This document shows, one piece after another, positions 15,318 through 24,935 of a stretch of DNA of 64,000 nucleotides (positions within the stretch are counted from its first letter, which is position 1; each line of letters opens with the position of its first letter). Source of the DNA: Haloterrigena sp. H1 (GTDB lineage Archaea; Halobacteriota; Halobacteria; Halobacteriales; Natrialbaceae); the NCBI RefSeq assembly GCF_005938085.1, contig NZ_SMZK01000001.1, forward strand, positions 248,001 through 312,000. The letters run 5' to 3'. Made by a program: the position numbers and the translations under genes. Under the pieces are notes generated by a model, which was given only the letters and a program-made list of their open reading frames with translations, did no database searches and had not been told where the DNA came from.

Positions 15318-16492
15318 CAATCCGCAGTTCCCGGCCGCCCGGAGAAGGCAGCGGCACCGCTTTGCTGGACGATATCAAGGGCAGTCATCACGTCGGTCCG
15401 TGAGATCAATCCCACGAGGTCGTCGTCTTCGACGACGAGCAGGCGGCCGATATCGTGTTTTTGCATCCGCTCGATGGCCGTCATCGCGTCCGAATCGGGC
15501 GTGATCGTTTCCAGATCCGTCGTCATTACGTCCTCGACGGTGTACGCGTCTCGTTCGACCGGCTCGATTGCGCGTGCATCGCTCAACGTTACGAGGCCGA
15601 CGAGTCGTTCACCCTCGAACCCGTCGCTTTCGACGACCGGATACCCCGTGTGGCGCTCGGTAAACATCCGTTGGATCAGCTTTGCGATTGTCGCGTCGGG
15701 GTCGATGGTGTGGAGATCACTCACCGGCGTCATGATGTCGCTGACGGTGATGTCCTGAAAGGCGGCTTTCATCGTCACCTGCTGGGCCTCGCTCGAGGCG
15801 GCGATGAACACGAAGAAGGCGACGCCGATGAGGATGATGTTGAACGAGAGGAGGCCGAACAGGCCCATGGCGATGGCAAACAGCTTGCCGATGCTGGCGG
15901 CTTGCTGGGTCGCCCGCGCGTATGGTTGATTGCGAGCCAGCAGCGCTCGCAGCACTCGTCCGCCGTCCATCGGGAACGCCGGAATCATGTTGAAGAAGGC
16001 GAGCGCGACGTTGAGAATCGCCAGATAGCCGAGGACGAACCGTGCGCCGCTGAGGCTTGCTGGGGTCACGGAGAACAGCGCGTAAGAACCGATGCCGACC
16101 AGAATACTGACGATCGGGCCGGCGACGGCGATCGTGAGCTCCTGTCGCCAGTTTTCGGGCATCTCGGAGAATGCGGCGATGCCGCCGAACAGCCAGAGCG
16201 TGATCGAGTCGATCGGAAAGCCGAACCGCTGGGCGGTCAACGAGTGTCCGAGTTCGTGGAGGACGACCCCAATGAACAGGCCGATCGCCGCGGTCAGTCC
16301 GAGGGCCCACGGCATCAGGCCGGCGCTAATCACCCCAGTGTCGATTTCTGCCGCGAGCCCGGCGTTCAGTAGTTCCGCGACCTGCCCGATCTGTGTCCCG
16401 ATGAGATACGCGAACAACGGGAGTACCAGCAGGAACGTCAGATCTAGCTTGATCGGGATTCCGAACAGGGACCCGATCCGGAAGCTTCTCAT
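15317..16492 (-). CDS. Site-2 protease family (M50) zinc metalloprotease with CBS pair
   Basis: 391 aa. The N-terminal part is a multi-pass intramembrane metalloprotease: HELGH at 79-83 provides two zinc ligands and D176 in PAFPMDGGR the third. A pair of CBS domains (about 250-385) forms the cytoplasmic regulatory part and may sense adenosine nucleotides. Regulated intramembrane proteolysis is inferred; no anti-sigma-like substrate is adjacent. The ATG at 16492 (MRSFRIGSLFGIPIKLD) is the family start. The stop codon is formed at the edge of a family 1 palindrome. Confidence 0.95.
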   Translation of the reverse strand: MRSFRIGSLFGIPIKLDLTFLLVLPLFAYLIGTQIGQVAELLNAGLAAEIDTGVISAGLMPWALGLTAAIGLFIGVVLHELGHSLTAQRFGFPIDSITLWLFGGIAAFSEMPENWRQELTIAVAGPIVSILVGIGSYALFSVTPASLSGARFVLGYLAILNVALAFFNMIPAFPMDGGRVLRALLARNQPYARATQQAASIGKLFAIAMGLFGLLSFNIILIGVAFFVFIAASSEAQQVTMKAAFQDITVSDIMTPVSDLHTIDPDATIAKLIQRMFTERHTGYPVVESDGFEGERLVGLVTLSDARAIEPVERDAYTVEDVMTTDLETITPDSDAMTAIERMQKHDIGRLLVVEDDDLVGLISRTDVMTALDIVQQSGAAAFSGRPGTAD

Positions 16493-16705
16493 ATCGTTCT
16501 CTTGCGGCGGCGAACCCTTAAACACGCCGTCGAACCGACACCACACGGCACCCGCCTACAGCCCAGTGCTCGAGCAAGCAGCGCTCACTCAGATCCGCCC
16601 TTCCCTGTAGTGGTAGCACTGACCATGTCCCCTGTGACCGCACACCTTTGATAGATATAATCATCCTAATATCTACTAACCACCATATATTTTCTACCCC
16701 ATAGA

Positions 16706-16711
16706 TTTATA
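16706..16711 (+). promoter_or_regulatory. TATA-like box of the small HTH gene
   Basis: TTTATA lies 28-33 nt before the ATG at 16739 in an AT-rich stretch (16640-16720) that stands out from the GC-rich surroundings. Confidence 0.5.
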
Positions 16712-16738
16712 CGGCAGTTCGTGGATTATGTTAGTACG

Positions 16739-16978
16739 ATGATGGAACTAACCCACGACACCACTCCGGCTGGCGTCCCGTCCGAACTCGATTCCGCGCA
16801 GGCGAAACTCGTCTACTTCTACCTCGAGGCGTCCGAGGGCGCGACCGCGACCGATCTCCATCAGTCGCTGGGACTCCCGAAGCTGGCGATCCTGAGCGTC
16901 ATCAACTCGCTTGCCAGCCAGGGACTTGTTGAGCAGTTCGACGCCGAGTACGTTACAGCCGACTCGGTTCAGGCCTAA
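16739..16978 (+). CDS. Small winged-helix (TrmB/MarR-like) DNA-binding protein
   Basis: 79 aa, little more than one winged helix. The helix-turn-helix lies around GATATDLHQSLGLPKLAIL with recognition helix SVINSLASQGLVEQ, followed by a short wing. It is likely a transcription regulator; no effector domain is present. Two adjacent ATGs (16739, 16742) are possible starts. A TATA box about 30 nt upstream supports them over the upstream GTG at 16721. It lies 87 nt before rpl10e on the same strand, but each has its own promoter. Confidence 0.75.
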   Translation: MMELTHDTTPAGVPSELDSAQAKLVYFYLEASEGATATDLHQSLGLPKLAILSVINSLASQGLVEQFDAEYVTADSVQA

Positions 16979-17021
16979 AGCGGGGCTGTCCTCGGAACAC
17001 CCAACGCGGCGCTTCGAAGCC

Positions 17022-17027
17022 TTTATC
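17022..17027 (+). promoter_or_regulatory. TATA-like box of rpl10e
   Basis: TTTATC lies about 40 nt before the rpl10e ATG, implying a short leader of about 15 nt. Confidence 0.45.
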
Positions 17028-17065
17028 CGCGCGGTGGGCTTCCGTTTTCACAAGTAACCACAACC

Positions 17066-17596
17066 ATGTCAGACAAGCCTGCCTCCATGTACCGGGAGAT
17101 CAGTAAGCCGGCCTATACGCGCCGCGAATACATCACTGGCATCCCTGGCTCGAAAATCGCACAGCACACCATGGGCGACACCTCGGCAGACGCCGAGGAC
17201 TACCCCGTCCAGATCAGCCTCGTCACCGAAGAAGAGGTCCAGATCCGCCACGGATCGCTCGAGGCCTCGCGCCTCTCTGCGAACCGTCACATGCTCAAAA
17301 ACGCCGGCGAGGGCAACTACAAGATGATCCTGCGCAAGTTCCCCCACCACGTCATCCGGGAGAACAAGCAGGCGACGGGTGCAGGTGCAGACCGTGTCTC
17401 CGACGGGATGCGCCAGGCATTCGGGAAGATCGTCGGCACCGCCGCTCGCATCGACGCTGGCGAGCGCATCTTCACCATCTGGTGTGACGTCGACGACGCC
17501 GACTTCGCCAAGGACGCGCTCCGCCGTTCCTACAACAAGATCTCGCCGCCGTGCCGTGTCGTCGTCGAGAAGGGCGAAGAGCAGCTGATCGCGTAA
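17066..17596 (+). CDS. rpl10e: 50S ribosomal protein L10e (uL16)
   Basis: 176 aa, the archaeal/eukaryotic L10e (bacterial L16 equivalent), a component of the large subunit near the peptidyl-transferase and tRNA-binding region. It starts with [20 protein letters not shown] and contains the conserved [17 protein letters not shown] loop and a C-terminal SPPCRVVV segment. Length is typical. It is monocistronic here, between a small regulator gene and an ATP-grasp ligase gene. Confidence 0.97.
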   Translation: MSDKPASMYREISKPAYTRREYITGIPGSKIAQHTMGDTSADAEDYPVQISLVTEEEVQIRHGSLEASRLSANRHMLKNAGEGNYKMILRKFPHHVIRENKQATGAGADRVSDGMRQAFGKIVGTAARIDAGERIFTIWCDVDDADFAKDALRRSYNKISPPCRVVVEKGEEQLIA

Positions 17597-17958
17597 AACC
17601 ACCTTTTACACTACGTTCGTTTCGCGTCGACAGCAGCGTTGCTGCTGCACGACGCGCTGTCACTCGGTAAAAGCTGGATCAAAAGCACTCCTCCCTCCGT
17701 TCTCTCGCTCCTGAGCGTCGCTCGTTCACATCGGTCGTCGGCCCGCTCGCTCACTGACTCACGGCCATCGGCCGTTCGTCTTTCCGCGGCGCGTAGCGCC
17801 GCGCTTTCGTTCGCTCGCGGTGAGTTTCGGTGAGCTGCCTGCCCTTCCCCGGGTCGTGCGCCTCTCGCAGTGCTCGAGACGCACTCCCGGCCACCGCCGC
17901 TCGGTTTTGGGCTCCCGTCTCGAGCATCTTTTTATCCGCCTACTCCCGATGACCGCCT
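17597..17958. other. 362-bp intergenic stretch
   Basis: It has an AT-poor, repetitive base pattern and arginine/serine-rich open frames that look like non-coding shadow. At its right end is a TTTTTATCC promoter box (about 17929-17937), some 25 nt before the ATG of the RimK-type ligase. Confidence 0.5.
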
Positions 17959-18831
17959 ATGATCGATCTCGCGGTGGCCAACGACAAAGAGACGTTCCGG
18001 CGGATGCGCGAGCCGCTGGCCGAGCGTGGAATACGGGTTCATCACGTGCCCGTACGCGAGCGCACGATCGCGATCGGCGACCCACCGTGGAAACCCGACG
18101 ACTACGACGTCGGCTTCGTCTACCCTGGTCGGCTCATGGAAGGCGGGGTCGCCGACGCCTTGCTCGAGATCCCGTGGCTCAACGACCACGAGACGGTGTT
18201 GACCTCGCGAAACAAAGCCGAGGTGCTGGCACGCCTCGAGCGAGCCGAGCTCCCGGTTCCCGACTCCGTCTACGTCTCGAACGATGTCTCGGAGACCGAA
18301 CTGATCGAGGTCTTCGAGCGCTTCGAGCCGCCGGTCGTGGTCAAGCCGAACTCGACGACGCGGGGCGTCGGCGTCGCGAAGGCCCACGATCTCGATTCTT
18401 TCCTGGGGATCTGTGACTACCTCTCGCTGGTCCACGATTATCGGGCGACCGGCGATCGGTCGTTTCTGGTCCAGGAGTATCTGCCCGCGGCGACCGACTA
18501 CCGCGTGATGGTCCTCGAGGGCGAGTACGCCGGCGCGGTCGAACGCCGACTGCCCGACGAGGCAGTGCGTGAGGGGCAGTGGAAACACAACGTCCACCGT
18601 GGCGCGGAGGCGACGGGTGTTGAACTCCCAGAATCGTTGCGCGAGCTCGCCGAATCAGTCGCTGCCGAACTCGAGATTCCGTTTCTGGGCGTTGACCTGC
18701 TCGAGACGGACGATCGATTGGTCGTCAACGAGACGAACGCGCGACCGACGATCGACGCGGCGACGAAGTACGAGGCGGGGTTTTACGACCGGCTTGCGGA
18801 CGCGATCCGTCGTGCTGCTGGTCGTGACTGA
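17959..18831 (+). CDS. RimK-family ATP-grasp ligase
   Basis: 290 aa ATP-grasp enzyme of the RimK alpha-L-glutamate ligase group. The N-terminal segment resembles a pre-ATP-grasp domain. The central domain has VVVKPNSTTRGVGVAKA and FLVQEYLPAATDYRVMV. The C-terminal metal/ATP region has GVDLLETDDRLVVNETNARP. Members add amino acids (often glutamate) to proteins, peptides or cofactors such as LysW or F420; which applies here cannot be told. It has its own promoter, so it is probably monocistronic. Confidence 0.85.
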   Translation: MIDLAVANDKETFRRMREPLAERGIRVHHVPVRERTIAIGDPPWKPDDYDVGFVYPGRLMEGGVADALLEIPWLNDHETVLTSRNKAEVLARLERAELPVPDSVYVSNDVSETELIEVFERFEPPVVVKPNSTTRGVGVAKAHDLDSFLGICDYLSLVHDYRATGDRSFLVQEYLPAATDYRVMVLEGEYAGAVERRLPDEAVREGQWKHNVHRGAEATGVELPESLRELAESVAAELEIPFLGVDLLETDDRLVVNETNARPTIDAATKYEAGFYDRLADAIRRAAGRD

Positions 18832-18866
18832 AATCGAAATCGAAGACGGCGACCGCGACGGCTCGG

Positions 18867-19268
18867 TTACTCGAGGCTGATATCCGAGGAGTTCTCCGCG
18901 CGATCGAAGACGACCTCGAGGACGCCGTTGTTGTAGGTTGCGGCGGCGGTGTGTTCGTTGACGCGGGTCGGCAGGGAGACGCGCTCGTCGTACTGTCGGT
19001 GGTCGCTCTCGGCGGAGATGGTCAGCGTCTTGCCGTCACACTCGAGGTCGATGTTGTCCTTTTCGACGCCGGGAAGGTCGGCGACGACGCGGATCTCCTC
19101 GTCGGTCTCGTGGATGTCGACGTGGGTGTCCATCCCGAAGCCGTTGTCGACGGTACTCGAGGAGTCGACGTTCATGTTGGCGTCCGCGCTGTTCATCATT
19201 TCGTTCATCATTCGCTCGATCTCGCGAAACAGGTCGTCGAAGGGTTCGTCGCGGTCGTCTCGGCGCAT
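18867..19268 (-). CDS. Hsp20/alpha-crystallin small heat-shock protein
   Basis: 133 aa. The alpha-crystallin domain spans about 45-130, with DTHVDIHETDEEIRVVADLPG at its start and a C-terminal NNGVLEVVF strand. It is an ATP-independent holdase. The N-terminal arm is methionine-rich (REIERMMNEMMNSADANMN). The ATG at 19268 is preferred; the open frame upstream is unrelated shadow. Convergent with the RimK-type gene. Confidence 0.93.
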   Translation of the reverse strand: MRRDDRDEPFDDLFREIERMMNEMMNSADANMNVDSSSTVDNGFGMDTHVDIHETDEEIRVVADLPGVEKDNIDLECDGKTLTISAESDHRQYDERVSLPTRVNEHTAAATYNNGVLEVVFDRAENSSDISLE

Positions 19269-19347
19269 GGGGGTGCCTAGGGTATCGGATGGCAAAAACT
19301 TTCTGTCGTTACTATAACTCAGTCCGTCGATTTGAGACCGAAAGTGC

Positions 19348-20361
19348 CTACAGTCCGATGCCGAGCGCCTCGTTAGTCGTCTCGATGCTTTCCTCGGCGT
19401 CGGCGCTGCCGGTGACGGCACGGATGGCGTCGACGTTCTCGGGGACGACGTCGCTCTCCTGGTGGATTCCCTGGAAGAGATACAGGTCGTTCCCGACCGT
19501 CGAGATCGATTCCTCCCAGATGCAGTTCTCCCAGAGGTCGCCACGGGGTCGGCCCGCGTCGAGGGCGTACTCTTTGAGTTTCCCGCTGCCGTCGATGTCC
19601 ATCCGCTCGGGGATGAGGAACAGTCGCGATTCGTCTTCGAAGAGTTCGCGGACCTCGGCGGCGTCGACCTCCTCCTCGAGCGTGACGTTCAGGCTGTGCA
19701 TGTGCATCAGCGTCGCGGGTACCTTCATCCCGAGCGTGTCGATGTCCAGATCGTCGAAGATGGTCTCGACGTCGGGGCCGTGGTGGGAGGGGATTGTGAC
19801 CGGGTTCGGCAGGATGTCGTTGATCGGGCCGCGGTCGGTCTGGCCGGGGTCGCCGCCGCGACGGACGAGTGTCGCGCGGACCTTCTCGACACCGTAGGCT
19901 TCGCGCAGCGGTGCGATGACCCGCGAGAGCCCGGTCGTGTTACAGGAGACGACGCGGACGTGGTCTGCATCGGCGGCCTCGGCGAAGTTCGAGCGCGCGT
20001 TGAAGCTCACGTCGACGAGGTCGGCGTCCTCGCCACCCTGATAGAGTGCGGGGGTGTCGTACTCCTCGTACAGCTCCTTGTTCTGAGCGCCGATCCCCGA
20101 CGGCGTAGCGTCGACGACGACGTCGGCCTCGTCGACGAGTTCGTCGACCGAGCCTGCGATCTCGAGGCCGGCCTCGTCGAACAGGTGTTCGCGCTCCTCG
20201 ACGGCCGCGTAGAGCGAGAAGCCCTTGTCGATCGCTGTCTCGGCCTCGAAGTTCGGACGCGTCTTCGCGACGCCCAGTACTTCCATGTCCGGTTGCTGGC
20301 GGACGGCGTCCGCGACGCGTTTGCCGATCGTACCGTAGCCGTTGATGGCGACCTGTAGCAT
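19348..20361 (-). CDS. gap: Type II glyceraldehyde-3-phosphate dehydrogenase
   Basis: 337 aa, the archaeal (type II, NADP-using) GAPDH that works mainly in gluconeogenesis. A Rossmann start ([15 protein letters not shown]) is followed by [12 protein letters not shown] and the catalytic cysteine C140 in SCNTTGL. A conserved basic loop ([13 protein letters not shown]) follows. Length is typical. It is divergent from the aminopeptidase gene, with a 179-bp region between them that should carry both promoters. Confidence 0.96.
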   Translation of the reverse strand: MLQVAINGYGTIGKRVADAVRQQPDMEVLGVAKTRPNFEAETAIDKGFSLYAAVEEREHLFDEAGLEIAGSVDELVDEADVVVDATPSGIGAQNKELYEEYDTPALYQGGEDADLVDVSFNARSNFAEAADADHVRVVSCNTTGLSRVIAPLREAYGVEKVRATLVRRGGDPGQTDRGPINDILPNPVTIPSHHGPDVETIFDDLDIDTLGMKVPATLMHMHSLNVTLEEEVDAAEVRELFEDESRLFLIPERMDIDGSGKLKEYALDAGRPRGDLWENCIWEESISTVGNDLYLFQGIHQESDVVPENVDAIRAVTGSADAEESIETTNEALGIGL

Positions 20362-20540
20362 ATACCCGGGTGTGGACCACCGAGCGGGATAATCGTTTCG
20401 AGGACTCGCGGTCGATTCTTACTCGAATCGGAGTTCTCAATCGCTCTCGAGGCCGATCTCGGGAGCCGTTCACACTGCTCGAGACGGCGCGAGTGCAACC
20501 GAGGGCAAGACATATCGGCCCGCTCGCCACACACGCACGT

Positions 20541-21497
20541 ATGACAGCACTTCGCGCCGCGGCGGAGACGGCCGTCCGCCAGTGTCTGGGTCTCGAGGCG
20601 GATGAGTCGTGTGCGATCATCACCGACGACGAACGGGTCCCGATCGGGGAGGCACTCTACGAAGTCGCCAGCGAGATCACCGACGACGCCGTGATCGTCC
20701 GCTATCCGCCGGGTGAAACCCACGGTAGCGAACCGCCCGAACCGGTGGCGGCGGCGATGGCCGGTGCCGACGTCGTGCTCGCGCCGACGACCAAGAGCCT
20801 GAGCCACACTCGCTCCCGAACGGAGGCCAACGAGGCCGGCGCGCGGGTCGCGACACTCCCCGGCATCACGGAAGACGTCTTCACGACCGGGCTGGACGCC
20901 GACTACGAGTCGATCGCGACTCACTGCGAGGCGGTCCGCGAACAGGTCGCCGGGGCCGACGAGATCCGTGTCACGACCGACGCCGGCACCGACATCACGT
21001 TCGGCGTCGGCGATCGCGAGTGGCTCGCCGACACCGGCATCGTCCACGAGCCCGGCGAGATGTCGAACCTGCCCGCCGGCGAGGTGTTCATTAGTCCCGA
21101 AACGGCGGACGGGACGTTCGTCGTCGACGGGACGATGCGACCACACGGGTTGCTCGAGGAGGGACACCGGCTCACCTTCGAGGTCGAGGACGGCCTCGTC
21201 ACCCACATCTCGGACGACGAGATCCGCCAGACGGTCGCGAACGCGGCCGACGACGTCGGCGACGCTGCGTACAATCTCGCGGAACTCGGCATCGGGACCA
21301 ACGTCGCCGTCACGGAGCTGGTCGGTTCGGTCCTGTTAGACGAGAAAGCCGGCGGTACGGTCCATATCGCGATCGGCGACGACGCGGGCATCGGCGGCGA
21401 AACGGACGCGCCGATCCACCTCGACGGTATCATTCGCGAGCCGACCGTCCTCGCCGACGGCGACCCCGTCGACCTGCCGATGTCGAACGACTCCTGA
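20541..21497 (+). CDS. M29-like aminopeptidase
   Basis: 318 aa, related to the AmpS/PepS (M29) thermophilic aminopeptidases. Conserved elements include NLPAGEVFISPE, followed by GTFVVDG, and ELGIGTN with a downstream metal-ligand region GGTVHIAIGDD. Metal ligands are expected from E, H and D residues in these blocks. The ATG at 20541 (MTALRAAAETAVRQCLG) is chosen; the upstream extension to 20370 is not protein-like. Removal of N-terminal residues from peptides is inferred. Confidence 0.85.
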   Translation: MTALRAAAETAVRQCLGLEADESCAIITDDERVPIGEALYEVASEITDDAVIVRYPPGETHGSEPPEPVAAAMAGADVVLAPTTKSLSHTRSRTEANEAGARVATLPGITEDVFTTGLDADYESIATHCEAVREQVAGADEIRVTTDAGTDITFGVGDREWLADTGIVHEPGEMSNLPAGEVFISPETADGTFVVDGTMRPHGLLEEGHRLTFEVEDGLVTHISDDEIRQTVANAADDVGDAAYNLAELGIGTNVAVTELVGSVLLDEKAGGTVHIAIGDDAGIGGETDAPIHLDGIIREPTVLADGDPVDLPMSNDS

Positions 21498-21631
21498 GTC
21501 GTCACGGTCGTGCGGTCGTCTCGGATCGCGCTGGCGGTCCGTTTCCTAACCACCGTTCTCGTACGTTGAATGTATCTCCAACGTGTTGGCATCTAGTGGT
21601 TTAAAGTGTCGGTGGTGAGAAACGAGTGCCG

Positions 21632-22213
21632 ATGAGTCAGACTCGAGCGTTCGACATTCGCGGAATCGAACTCACCGACGATCAATACACGGTCGAACAG
21701 GGGTTGATTCGGAACAAGTACAGAGCGCTCGATGCCGACGGGAACGTCGTCCTCAGGGGAAAACAGAAACTCCTCAAAATGAAAGAGGAGTTCCCGTTCG
21801 TTGATGCCGACGGCAATGAGGTGTTCACCGTCAAAGCCGGTGGCATCATCGACGTCGCGGGGAACTACGTCCTCTCGGACGCCCAGACTGGCGAGGATCT
21901 CGTCATCTTGGACAACGATTACTCGATTTTACAGGATCGGTGGAAGATCCGCGACGCGACCACCGAGGCGAAACTGGCCGAAATCAACTCCCGCGGTGCC
22001 GTCGTAACGCTGGCCAGAAACGTCGTTCCCTTCGGCGGCTGGATCCCACACAAGTACGAGATCACTGATCAGCACGGCGACCATGTCGGCTCGATCAGTG
22101 GCCAGTTCTCGCTGCGAGACCGCTACGAGGTCACCATCGACGATGCCAGTTCCGTCCCGAAAGAGCCCGTCGTGGCCGCTGCGATGGTCATCGACGCAAT
22201 TCAGGGCAACTAG
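21632..22213 (+). CDS. LURP-one-related (tubby-like) protein
   Basis: 193 aa, a single LURP-one-related domain: a 12-strand barrel like the tubby C-terminal domain and phospholipid scramblases. Repeating beta-hairpins are visible (NKYRALDADGNVVLRGK, YEITDQHGDHVGSISG). Haloarchaeal members are common but uncharacterised; membrane-phospholipid binding is only a family inference. The ATG at 21632 is preferred to the GTG at 21626. A GTTTAAAG box lies about 30 nt upstream. Confidence 0.85.
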   Translation: MSQTRAFDIRGIELTDDQYTVEQGLIRNKYRALDADGNVVLRGKQKLLKMKEEFPFVDADGNEVFTVKAGGIIDVAGNYVLSDAQTGEDLVILDNDYSILQDRWKIRDATTEAKLAEINSRGAVVTLARNVVPFGGWIPHKYEITDQHGDHVGSISGQFSLRDRYEVTIDDASSVPKEPVVAAAMVIDAIQGN

Positions 22214-22273
22214 TGACACGGCGGGGACGACGGGTTCAATCGCCTTTTAGGTGCGTAGCATCTAGGATTGGCT

Positions 22274-22927
22274 ATGAGCGATACACCGGATCGGGTTCCG
22301 ACCCCCTGTCCTTCCTGCTCGCCGGACCTCGAGACGGTCCACGAGGTACTCACGGCAGGTGGCGGTACCCTGACCGTTCGTTGCAGCGAGTGTAGTCACG
22401 TCCACAAGATCCAGCCCGACACCGAACGCGAGGTCACCCTCGACGTGGTCGTCTCTCAGGGCGGCGAGTCGTTCACGGCGAACGTCACTGCTCCCGAAGA
22501 CGAGACCGTCGAAGTCGGCGACGAGTTCATCCTCGAGACCGAGGAAGTGCTCTCGACCGTTCGCGTGACGAGCGTCGAACTCGACGGTCAGAAGCGCGTC
22601 GACGAGGCCCCTGTCGACGAGATCGAGACCGTCTGGACTCGTGAGGTCGACAACGTGGCGGTCAACGTCACCGTCCACCCCCAGGACGGCTCGCGAGACG
22701 ACAGTCACAGCATCACGGTCCACGTTCCCGGCGACTACGAGTTCGAAGTCGGCGCGGTCGAGAGCTTCGGCGACGACGAGTTCGAGATCGACGCATTCGT
22801 CGTCCGCGACGACGCGTCGGGCTATCGGCGGGACCGCTTCGAGGAGCCAGGCGATACCGCCTTCGCGAAGGACATCAAGCGCGTCTACGCCTACGACGAG
22901 CAAAGCAGCGCCTGGTCGGCCTGGTAG
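22274..22927 (+). CDS. HVO_0476-family zinc-finger protein
   Basis: 217 aa. Two N-terminal CxxC knuckles (CPSC and CSEC) form one zinc site, followed by an all-beta region and a C-terminal segment rich in FxIDAFVVRDDASGYRR, matching the haloarchaeal HVO_0476 family. A role in RNA or transcription is only guessed from the finger. The ATG at 22274 is preferred to the in-frame TTG at 22268. A CTTTTAGG promoter box lies about 30 nt upstream. Confidence 0.85.
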   Translation: MSDTPDRVPTPCPSCSPDLETVHEVLTAGGGTLTVRCSECSHVHKIQPDTEREVTLDVVVSQGGESFTANVTAPEDETVEVGDEFILETEEVLSTVRVTSVELDGQKRVDEAPVDEIETVWTREVDNVAVNVTVHPQDGSRDDSHSITVHVPGDYEFEVGAVESFGDDEFEIDAFVVRDDASGYRRDRFEEPGDTAFAKDIKRVYAYDEQSSAWSAW

Positions 22928-23020
22928 CCCGTCCCCGACGCGGACCGTCACGGCGTCTAGCCTCCCGGTACTCGCCACCCGACTTCCTACGACGCTTCGT
23001 CACGTATTCGACTGTGAGTC

Positions 23021-23650
23021 ATGCCCACTAGCCACGAGGCCGCACGCCGGCGAATGGTCGAGACCGTCACACCGCGCGTCGACGACGACCGCGTCCTCGC
23101 GGCCCTCGAGACGGTGCCGCGCCACGAGTTCGTCCCGCCCGTCCGGCGAGACAGCGCCTACGCCGACCGCCCACTTCCGATCGGCGACGGCCAGACGATC
23201 AGCGCGCCGCATATGGTCGCGATCATGGCCGATCTGCTCGCTCTCGAGCCCGGCGACGACGTTCTCGAGATCGGCACCGGCTGTGGCTATCACGCCGCGG
23301 TCACGGCCGAACTGGTCGGCGACGAGGGCGTCTACAGCGTCGAGTACAGCGAGGCACTGGCCGATCGGGCCCGCAAACAGCTCACGGACCTGGGCTACGG
23401 TGGCGTCTCGGTTCGCGTCGGCGATGGACGCACGGGATGGCCTCGACACGCACCCTACGACGCCGTGTATTTCACCTGCGCGACGCCCGCGCTTCCCGAG
23501 CCCGTCGTCGACCAGGTCCGGTCCGGCGGTCAGGTGCTCGCACCGATCGGAACCGGCCGGCAGACGCTCGTCGAGGCGACGAAACGACCCGACGGCTCGC
23601 TCGAGCGGGCCGAGCACGGCGGCGTTCGATTCGTCGGGATGCGCGGTTAG
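23021..23650 (+). CDS. pcm: Protein-L-isoaspartate O-methyltransferase
   Basis: 209 aa SAM-dependent methyltransferase that starts repair of isoaspartyl residues. It has the family active-site segment QTISAPHMVAIM, SAM motif I VLEIGTGCGYHAAV, motif II around VYSVEYSEAL and the post-I region DAVYFTCATP. Length and motifs are canonical. A divergent paralog follows 50 nt downstream on the same strand, so both are probably co-transcribed. Confidence 0.95.
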   Translation: MPTSHEAARRRMVETVTPRVDDDRVLAALETVPRHEFVPPVRRDSAYADRPLPIGDGQTISAPHMVAIMADLLALEPGDDVLEIGTGCGYHAAVTAELVGDEGVYSVEYSEALADRARKQLTDLGYGGVSVRVGDGRTGWPRHAPYDAVYFTCATPALPEPVVDQVRSGGQVLAPIGTGRQTLVEATKRPDGSLERAEHGGVRFVGMRG

Positions 23651-23700
23651 GAGGGTCGCGCAAGCGCGCCATTGATTACGGCCGATGCGATAGCTGGCAT

Positions 23701-24471
23701 ATGGACCTCGCGGTACTGCGAGAGGACATGGTCGACGGCCTCGAGGCCGCGCCCAAGAACGTCCTCGCGGACGAGACCGTCGCCGTCGCGATGCGCGACG
23801 TGCCCCGCCACGCGTTTCTCGACGACGAGCGGACAGCCTACGCGGACCGCGAGCACGTGGCACTCGGGACCCGTGTCCTCTCCCCCAGCACGGCCGCGCG
23901 CCTGCTGCAAGCGCTGGCGCTCGAGAACGACGAAACGGTGCTGATCGTTGGCGTTGGCGTCGGCTATACGGCCGCTGTTGCGGCCGAAATCGTCGGTGAA
24001 ACCAACGTCCATGCCGTCGACATCTCCCGGCCGCTCGTTGCCGAAGCGCGACGGAACCTCGCCAAAGCCGGCTACGACGGCGTCCTCGTCGACTGCCGCG
24101 ACGGCGCGAACGGCCTCCCCGAGTACGCACCGTTCGACCGGATTCTGCTCGAGGCGGCCGTCGTCGACCCGCCACGCGCGCTCCGCGAGCAACTCGCCGA
24201 GGGCGGACGGCTAGTCTTCCCGCGTGGCACCCACCGCCAGCGGCTCGCGGTCGTCTCGGCCGCTGGTGACCTCGAGCAACTCGACCCCATTATTCTCGAT
24301 CCACTGCTCGTCGAGGGCGAGCAGTCGGAGGCCGTCGAGCGAAATCGGATGGTCCGTGAGGATCACGAACGAGCGCAGCGACGCGCCGAGTCGCGTCGCG
24401 GCTGGGAACAGGACTGGATCGAGTGGGACGAGACGTTCGGGACACAGTCACAGCGGCATCGAACCCGATAA
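23701..24471 (+). CDS. Divergent PCMT-like methyltransferase
   Basis: 256 aa, a paralog of the upstream pcm product. It keeps the N-terminal helix and a SAM motif I (VLIVGVGVGYTAAV), but the active-site segment reads TRVLSPSTAARLL in place of QTISAPHMVAIM, and a 45-residue charged C-terminal extension is added. Substrate or activity may have changed. The ATG at 23701 (MDLAVLREDMVDGLEAAP) is well supported; the frame upstream overlaps pcm out of register. It ends 10 nt before a family 2 palindrome half-element. Confidence 0.88.
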   Translation: MDLAVLREDMVDGLEAAPKNVLADETVAVAMRDVPRHAFLDDERTAYADREHVALGTRVLSPSTAARLLQALALENDETVLIVGVGVGYTAAVAAEIVGETNVHAVDISRPLVAEARRNLAKAGYDGVLVDCRDGANGLPEYAPFDRILLEAAVVDPPRALREQLAEGGRLVFPRGTHRQRLAVVSAAGDLEQLDPIILDPLLVEGEQSEAVERNRMVREDHERAQRRAESRRGWEQDWIEWDETFGTQSQRHRTR

Positions 24472-24480
24472 CAGGGTGAC

Positions 24481-24512
24481 ACTGCCGGACAGAACGACGT
24501 GAAACCGGTCGC
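24481..24512. repeat. Palindromic element, family 2, half copy C
   Basis: ACTGCCGGACAGAACGACGT followed by GAAACCGGTCGC matches the left arm of copies A and B. No right arm was found downstream. Confidence 0.55.
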
Positions 24513-24616
24513 TGATCTCGGTATCAGTTTCGCTTCTCACTCCGGAACGGTACACTGGCCGGTTCGAACCGATACTCGTCTCTCGAAAGTGAGTCAAAAC
24601 GGTGTAGTGGGAGGTA

Positions 24617-24720
24617 GCGACAGTCTGTCTCTGATCGCCAGTTAGGCATACGAATCGGTGGGTGTTAAATATAACTACTATATAGTTATGATATTCTGTT
24701 ATGGAACACTAATTAATTAG
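24617..24720. repeat. Direct repeat unit 1
   Basis: About 104 bp starting GCGACAG, containing GATCGCCAGTTA and ending in ACACTAATTAATTAG. It is roughly 70% identical by eye to unit 2 at 24936-25038. Confidence 0.6.
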
Positions 24721-24935
24721 CAGTTAGGCCTCGTACCACGGCTGTTGCCGTTCGGTTTTCCGGCCAGGTGCTATTGCCGATACTGGCACCATCCGTATTC
24801 AGTCGCTGTCGCGATCTGTGCGCGTGACGGCCGATTCACTTGCCTCGCTCCACGAGGGACTGAGTGGCAGATAGAACGGTCAAGCCAGTCGTCATGGATC
24901 GTGTTTGACGAAAGGGGGTGGGGGGATTGGGGATG

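Noticed and set aside
17639..17833. 64-aa frame after rpl10e
   Set aside because: Serine/arginine-rich composition without conserved features. It looks like non-coding sequence.
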